Made by a program: the position numbers and the translations under genes. Shown here piece by piece: positions 14,936 through 18,618 of a stretch of DNA of 18,618 nucleotides. The DNA is from JALHFZ01 sp964483085 (GTDB lineage: Bacteria > Synergistota > Synergistia > Synergistales > Aminobacteriaceae), in NCBI GenBank assembly GCA_964483085.1, contig CAYZZX010000031.1:1-18618 (forward strand), in the 5' to 3' direction. The notes beneath the pieces are model-generated. The model did not search any database. It was not told where the DNA came from and saw only the letters and a program-made list of their open reading frames with translations. Position 1 is the first letter of the stretch. Every line of letters begins with the position of its first letter.

Positions 14936-16369
14936 TCATGGAAGAAAGGCTGTGGAAAGGGCTGCCGCCGCCTTCTCCATTTCAGCGGCGGGAACGATGC
15001 AGGCGATGACCGTATCAGCTGCCGCAATCATGTCGATATTGATATTTTCTTCCGCGAGGACAGAAAACATCCTGGACGGAATGGAGGGGCACCCGCCAAA
15101 ATCCTTGCCGGCAAGAGCGACCTTGGCGATCTCGGTGTCGAAGGTCACGCCCTGCGCCTTTATCTCGAGGGCGAACTGGCGGCAGATATCCATGGCTGTT
15201 CCGAGGCGGGACCCCTTCACGATGAAGGCGATATCATTTGTCTGCCCTCTCATGACACTCTGCACGATCATTTCGGCGCCCACCTTTTCTCCGGCGAGGG
15301 CTGAAAAAAGACGGGCCGCCACTCCCGGAACATCGGGAACACCGAGAACGGCAATCTTCGCTATCCGCCGATCGGAAATTACATTCTCCACGACGCACTG
15401 GACGGAACAGTCCGACCCTATGTTCAGAGGGATCACCCTTTCTTTTTTTTCTTTCTCCCGGAGAACCGTCATACCGTCCGTATCCTCAGAGAGGACGAAG
15501 AAACGGGAACGGAGGCCAAAGCGGGAGAAAATCGAGCACATCAGCTCCGCCATCTCCGGCACTTCAGACCGTGCGAAGGCGAGAACACTCGGACCCGAGC
15601 CGCTGATCGCCACTCCGGAGCACTGTCCTATCGCCCGAACTTCTTCAAGGATCGCCTCTCCTCCCGGAAAGAGCCGTGCCCGGAAGGGCTGGTGGAGCCT
15701 GTCGTCCATCGCCCAGGGAAGATTATCCCAGTTCCCGGTGGCCCAGGAGGCAGCCAGAAGAGCTGCACGGCTCAGATTATATACGGCGTCCTTCAAAGGC
15801 ACCTGATCAGGAAGAGCTCTGCGGGCTTCATCGGTACTGAGCTCTACCGCAGGTACGGCCACCACGGCGCAGATATCATGAGGAAGGGGGGGCATCCGTA
15901 CGAACTTGAGGTTCTCTCCGTCCCAGCAGCTCACCACCATGCCGCCAAGACAGCAGGGGACCACGTTGTCGGGGTGTCCCTCCATGGAAACCATCAGGGG
16001 AAGCAGCTCTTCCCGTGAAAGAGGTTCTTTGCGAAGCTCGTTCGCTATGGCTACTCCCCCGACGATCGCCGAGGAGGAGCTGCCGAGACCCCGCTTCATC
16101 GGAATGGCGTTCAAAGTTCTCAGACGAAGGCCAGGAGGCTCCATTCCCCAAGTGCAGCAGGCTTTCTCATAACTGGCGATGACTCCGTTTCGCAGCGCGA
16201 CACTTTCGTCTCCCGCTCCTTCGCCAATGACTTCCAGGGCATACTGACCGACGGGAAGAATTTCCAGAACATCAAAAAAGTTATAAAGAGAGAGGGCTAG
16301 ACCCACAGTGTCGAAGCCTGAGCCGAGGTTCGCGCTCGATGCGGGAACCTTTATTCTCAGAAAACTCAC
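14936..16369 (-). CDS. thrB: Homoserine kinase fused to aspartokinase-type tandem ACT domains
   Basis: Homoserine kinase phosphorylates L-homoserine with ATP, the step before threonine synthase. Residues 1 to about 300 are a full GHMP-family ThrB: PASSANLGSGFD (9-20), the phosphate-binding loop PMKRGLGSSSSAIVGG (90-105), EGHPDN (130-135) and SGSGPSVLAF (256-265). Usual ThrB proteins end near here (about 300-310 residues). This one continues through a charged linker (LREKEKKERV, 303-312) into about 165 more residues. Those closely resemble the regulatory end of aspartokinase: AKIAVLGVPDVPGVAARLF (337-355), MIVQSV, TNDIAF, then a second unit from about 412 with MFSVLAEENINIDMI. Two ACT domains are therefore present. 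In aspartokinase they bind lysine and/or threonine, so feedback control of ThrB is the inference. The GTG start at 16369 overlaps the thrC stop (GTGA). No frameshift lies between the two parts. Confidence 0.95.
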   Translation of the reverse strand: MSFLRIKVPASSANLGSGFDTVGLALSLYNFFDVLEILPVGQYALEVIGEGAGDESVALRNGVIASYEKACCTWGMEPPGLRLRTLNAIPMKRGLGSSSSAIVGGVAIANELRKEPLSREELLPLMVSMEGHPDNVVPCCLGGMVVSCWDGENLKFVRMPPLPHDICAVVAVPAVELSTDEARRALPDQVPLKDAVYNLSRAALLAASWATGNWDNLPWAMDDRLHQPFRARLFPGGEAILEEVRAIGQCSGVAISGSGPSVLAFARSEVPEMAELMCSIFSRFGLRSRFFVLSEDTDGMTVLREKEKKERVIPLNIGSDCSVQCVVENVISDRRIAKIAVLGVPDVPGVAARLFSALAGEKVGAEMIVQSVMRGQTNDIAFIVKGSRLGTAMDICRQFALEIKAQGVTFDTEIAKVALAGKDFGGCPSIPSRMFSVLAEENINIDMIAAADTVIACIVPAAEMEKAAAALSTAFLP

Positions 16370-17415
16370 AGTTCGAGGGCGGCCGAAAGGGCTTCCCAGG
16401 TGCCGTCAATCTCGCTGAGGGGGGCAATTCGGCTCATGACAGCGTCGGGATCCTTCAGACCGCTGCCCGTAAGAACCATGACAACACGGATGCCTTCGGG
16501 GAGTTTCCCCTGGCCCTTCAGCTTTTTCAAGGCCGCCAGAGGAGCGCATGAGGCTGGCTCGGCAAAGACTCCCTCCGCAGAGGCGAGAGCACTCTGAGCT
16601 TCGAGAATTTCATCGTCGGTGACGGAGAGGAACTGCCCCTTCGATACTTCAACTGCCCGACGGGCCTTCTCCGCGCTTACCGGACGGCCGATCCGTATGG
16701 CCGTAGCGAGGGTTTCCGGAGCATCGATCTCGAAACCCCTCACGAGGGGAGCAGCCCCCTCCGCCTGCACTCCGAAGAGCCGGGGCAGTTTTTCGATGCG
16801 CCCGATCTCCCGGTAAAACTCGAAGCCAGCGCAATAAGCGCTGATGTTTCCCGCATTCCCGACAGGCAGAATGAGCCAGTCCAATACGCCATCCAGCTCA
16901 TCGCAGATCTCCCAGGCACCGGTGCGCTGACCGAAGAGACGGTAGGGGTTAAGAGAATTTACAAGGGCCATCTCCTTTTCTCCCGCGGCTTGACGGGCCA
17001 GTTCGAGGGCCCGGTCGAAGTTTCCTTTCACCGCGAGAACCCTGGCTCCGTAGAGAAGAGTCTGCGCAAGCTTTCCTGCGGCGACCTGTCCTGCCGGCAG
17101 AAGGACAAAGCAGGGAATGCCTGCCGCAGCACCGTAGGCTGCAGCCGATGCGGAAGTGTTTCCCGTGGAGGCGCAGACGATCGCACGGGCTCCGTCCTCG
17201 AGGGCTTTCGCCACCGCGAGGACCATCCCCCGATCCTTGAATGACCCCGTGGGGTTCAGACCGTCAAACTTAGCCATAAGGTCTATTCCGAGCTCCATGC
17301 CGAGATGGCTCAGAGAAAGAAGGGGCGTATCTCCTTCACAGAGGGACAGGCGGGGGGTTTTGTCCGTGAGGGGCAGAAACCTTTCATAGGTCTTTAAAAT
17401 ACCTTTTTTCGTCAT
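16366..17415 (-). CDS. thrC: Threonine synthase
   Basis: ThrC is a PLP enzyme that converts O-phosphohomoserine to threonine. The 349-residue length fits the short Bacillus-type form. The Schiff-base lysine is K60 in NPTGSFKDRGM. STGNTSASAAAYG (83-95) and the phosphate-binding GNAGN (186-190) follow. LTGSGLKDP near residue 317 is the late motif of the family. The ATG at 17415 has GGAGG seven bases upstream. It is the first gene of an operon with the ACT-fused homoserine kinase, joined by a 4-bp overlap, so both threonine steps are made together. A near-consensus promoter lies about 116 bases upstream. No homoserine dehydrogenase gene is adjacent. Confidence 0.97.
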   Translation of the reverse strand: MTKKGILKTYERFLPLTDKTPRLSLCEGDTPLLSLSHLGMELGIDLMAKFDGLNPTGSFKDRGMVLAVAKALEDGARAIVCASTGNTSASAAAYGAAAGIPCFVLLPAGQVAAGKLAQTLLYGARVLAVKGNFDRALELARQAAGEKEMALVNSLNPYRLFGQRTGAWEICDELDGVLDWLILPVGNAGNISAYCAGFEFYREIGRIEKLPRLFGVQAEGAAPLVRGFEIDAPETLATAIRIGRPVSAEKARRAVEVSKGQFLSVTDDEILEAQSALASAEGVFAEPASCAPLAALKKLKGQGKLPEGIRVVMVLTGSGLKDPDAVMSRIAPLSEIDGTWEALSAALEL

Positions 17416-17500
17416 AACTCTTCCTCCAGAATGAAAGCTGCGTCTTTTCCGCGCGTTCTGATCACTTCATAAAGAGGGCCTTCAAAGTCTTCTCAAGAAG

Positions 17501-17530
17501 GTGAAAATCCTTTATGATGGCTTTTATAAA
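17501..17530 (+). promoter_or_regulatory. Weak candidate promoter for the cupin gene
   Basis: GTGAAA (17501-17506) and TATAAA (17525-17530) are 18 bases apart on the plus strand, with a start near 17537. It would sit back to back with, and overlap, the initiation region of the thrC promoter. Low confidence because the spacing and -35 are imperfect. Confidence 0.3.
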
Positions 17531-17531
17531 G

Positions 17532-17567
17532 CTACTAACTTATACCTGCCGATCCATAAAGTGTCAA
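17532..17567 (-). promoter_or_regulatory. Strong sigma-70 promoter of thrC-thrB
   Basis: On the minus strand a perfect TTGACA (17562-17567) is followed after 17 bases by TATAAG (17539-17544, five of six). Transcription would begin near 17532, leaving a leader of about 116 bases before the thrC ATG. I found no clear threonine-rich leader peptide, T-box or attenuator hairpin with a U tract in the leader. Confidence 0.85.
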
Positions 17568-17617
17568 GAAATTCTGAGGGGAGATATCCCTTCAATGCAA
17601 AGAGGAGGAGAAATTCC

Positions 17618-17947
17618 ATGAAAAAATTCGATATCAGCACCATGGCGAAATACACCGACCGTCCCGGATTCATCGGCACCTTCATCCATTCCGAAGGAGC
17701 AACCCTCGCTCACTGGCAGATCGCCAAGGGAACGGAGCTTGCCTTGCACAGTCACCCCCATGAACAGACTTCCTTTCTTCTGTCGGGCAGACTCGACCTT
17801 CGCTCCGGAGACGATATAGTCCACCTCGAGCCCGGACATGCCGTCGTCTTCGCCGGGGATGAGCCCCACAGCGGATTCGCCCACGAGGACTGCATCGTTC
17901 TTGACGTCTTCTGCCCCTGCCGGGAGGATTTCAAGCTCGGAAAATAG
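17618..17947 (+). CDS. Small single-domain cupin protein (cupin_2, KdgF-like motif)
   Basis: A 109-residue cytosolic protein made of one cupin barrel. The first metal motif is HSHPHEQTSFLLSG (histidines, then Glu, then Gly); the second is PGHAVVFAGDEPHSGFAH. Together they supply three His and one Glu, the usual divalent-metal site. The HSHPHEQ wording is seen in KdgF-like and other small cupins that act on sugars or sense ligands, but the substrate is unknown. I chose the ATG at 17618 because GAGGAGGAG sits just before it. An open frame from 17501 would add 39 residues unlike a cupin and cross the thrC promoter. It is divergent from thrC and converges on the GNAT gene. Confidence 0.88.
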   Translation: MKKFDISTMAKYTDRPGFIGTFIHSEGATLAHWQIAKGTELALHSHPHEQTSFLLSGRLDLRSGDDIVHLEPGHAVVFAGDEPHSGFAHEDCIVLDVFCPCREDFKLGK

Positions 17948-17957
17948 GGAACCGGAC

Positions 17958-18054
17958 AAAGACAAGAGGGTGAACCAGGCAATGAACAGCACCTCCGAAG
18001 TCAGATATATTTCCAACTTTGGAGGTGCGCTTCACAGGTCCGCCTCTGTCTTTT
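17958..18054. repeat. Nested palindromic element between convergent cupin and GNAT genes
   Basis: Three nested inverted repeats fill almost the whole 110-base gap. The outer arms AAAGACAAGAGG (17958-17969) and CCTCTGTCTTT (18043-18053) pair over 11 bp with one bulged A. The middle pair is GTGAA (17970-17974) with TTCAC (18031-18035). The inner arms GCACCTCCGAAGT (17989-18001) and ACTTTGGAGGTGC (18016-18028) pair over 13 bp with one G-U and a 14-base loop. Only a short T run (TTTT) follows on the plus strand and fewer on the minus. It may act as a two-way terminator, be a small dispersed palindromic repeat, or be a structured RNA. Confidence 0.6.
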
Positions 18055-18057
18055 CAC

Positions 18058-18618
18058 TCAGGGCATCAGATCCTGGGTTCCGGGGACCTGCCTCCTCATG
18101 TCGTACCCCAGTTCGTAGTAATGGTTGCCGTTGAAATCGAAGGTTTTGATCAGCTCCATGCCCACTTTTCTCGTGTGGGCGTCGTAGGATCGCGGGTTGA
18201 TCTGGTTGATGAAGGTGATCATGACGGGATACCGTGAAAGCATCTGTCGGCGGGAAAACTCGAAAATATGCTCGAGCACCCCCTGCCCTCGATATTCGCC
18301 GGCGATGCAGACCGGCCCGTACTGGTAGGAGTTCTCCGTGGAGAGAACCCTGCCCAGGTATTCGATTGTAGGCAGATCAGCGATCATATGCTGGAACAGG
18401 GGCCAGGCTGACCAGTACTCCCATGACCCCGCCATGGCATAGGAGATGATTCTGTCTCCGTCGCAGGCAACGGCCAGGCCGTTTTCCTCCCGAATGAGGG
18501 ACAGGAACTGCTCGTAAGAAAATAACGTTGTCACGAAACCGTTTGCCTTATCCTCTTCAAGGATCGTCGTAATATGGTACCGTTTCTGCAGCTCCCCCAC
18601 TTCGGCCAGGTCTTCCGG
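18058..18618 (-). CDS. GNAT-family N-acetyltransferase (N-terminus beyond right edge)
   Basis: At least 186 residues of a GNAT acetyltransferase, which transfers an acetyl group from acetyl-CoA to an amine. The acetyl-CoA loop is clear in YGPVCIAGEYRGQGVLEHIF (the R-G-Q-G-V signature after a beta strand). A C-terminal INQINPRSYDAHTRKVGMEL segment has the Asn and Tyr usual in the last helix and strand. The acceptor is unknown. A GTG at 18600 could serve as a start, but the frame stays open to the window edge and reads PEDLAEVGELQ. That is a common opening-helix pattern of GNAT proteins, so the true start is probably upstream. It converges on the cupin gene across the nested palindrome. Confidence 0.88.
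   Translation of the reverse strand, partial: PEDLAEVGELQKRYHITTILEEDKANGFVTTLFSYEQFLSLIREENGLAVACDGDRIISYAMAGSWEYWSAWPLFQHMIADLPTIEYLGRVLSTENSYQYGPVCIAGEYRGQGVLEHIFEFSRRQMLSRYPVMITFINQINPRSYDAHTRKVGMELIKTFDFNGNHYYELGYDMRRQVPGTQDLMP

Noticed and set aside
14850..15806. A 318-codon plus-strand open frame
   Set aside because: It lies antisense to the homoserine kinase fusion gene, reads as low-complexity Ser/Arg/Thr-rich protein and has no recognisable domain; it is a product of GC-rich codon bias.
17416..17531. Leader peptide or T-box in the thrC leader
   Set aside because: No threonine-rich short frame, T-box sequence or hairpin with a U tract was found; the short CTTCT/AGAAG palindrome has a two-base loop and is not convincing.

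Overview
This window is about 18.6 kb of GC-rich bacterial chromosome, dominated by housekeeping genes on the minus strand. Only two genes read on the plus strand: a HycI-like peptidase and a small cupin. Both LptA and LptB are present, so the cell has an LPS-type outer membrane. A K+-dependent membrane pyrophosphatase, CIRCE-controlled groESL and a hydrogenase-3-type maturation peptidase suggest an anaerobic, fermentative diderm. From overall protein character I would guess Synergistota, but that is inference and no marker here proves it. I see no mobile element, CRISPR array, tRNA or rRNA.

Layout, left to right (transcription mostly runs right to left). The first 389 codons of dnaG run off the left edge. 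They sit directly behind a strong terminator that closes hppA (membrane pyrophosphatase), which has its own promoter. Upstream lie an AI-2E/UPF0118-family permease, guaA (GMP synthase, TTG start) and a second, clearly paralogous permease. groS-groL follow, with a promoter and CIRCE operator in front and a textbook terminator behind. Next comes a murJ - secreted hypothetical - tsaD cluster with a 2-bp gap and a 4-bp overlap. A lone plus-strand hycI-like gene reads away from murJ and overlaps the 3' end of lptB. lptA-lptB are joined by a 4-bp overlap and have their own promoter. thrC and a homoserine kinase gene are joined by a GTGA overlap behind a near-consensus promoter. A cupin gene is divergent from thrC. 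A GNAT acetyltransferase converges on the cupin across a large nested hairpin and runs off the right edge.

Functionally the window covers replication priming, PPi-driven ion pumping, GMP synthesis, protein folding, tRNA t6A modification, lipid II flipping and LPS transport (MurJ, LptA, LptB), and the last two steps of threonine synthesis.

The most notable feature is the threonine operon. Its homoserine kinase is fused in frame to a C-terminal region that looks like the paired ACT regulatory domains of aspartokinase, which suggests allosteric amino-acid control moved onto the ThrB step. Lesser points are the nested palindrome between the cupin and GNAT genes, the structured region upstream of guaA, the isolated hycI-like gene, and two genes (dnaG and one permease) that start just after strong terminators. 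Most of the rest is ordinary core genome.
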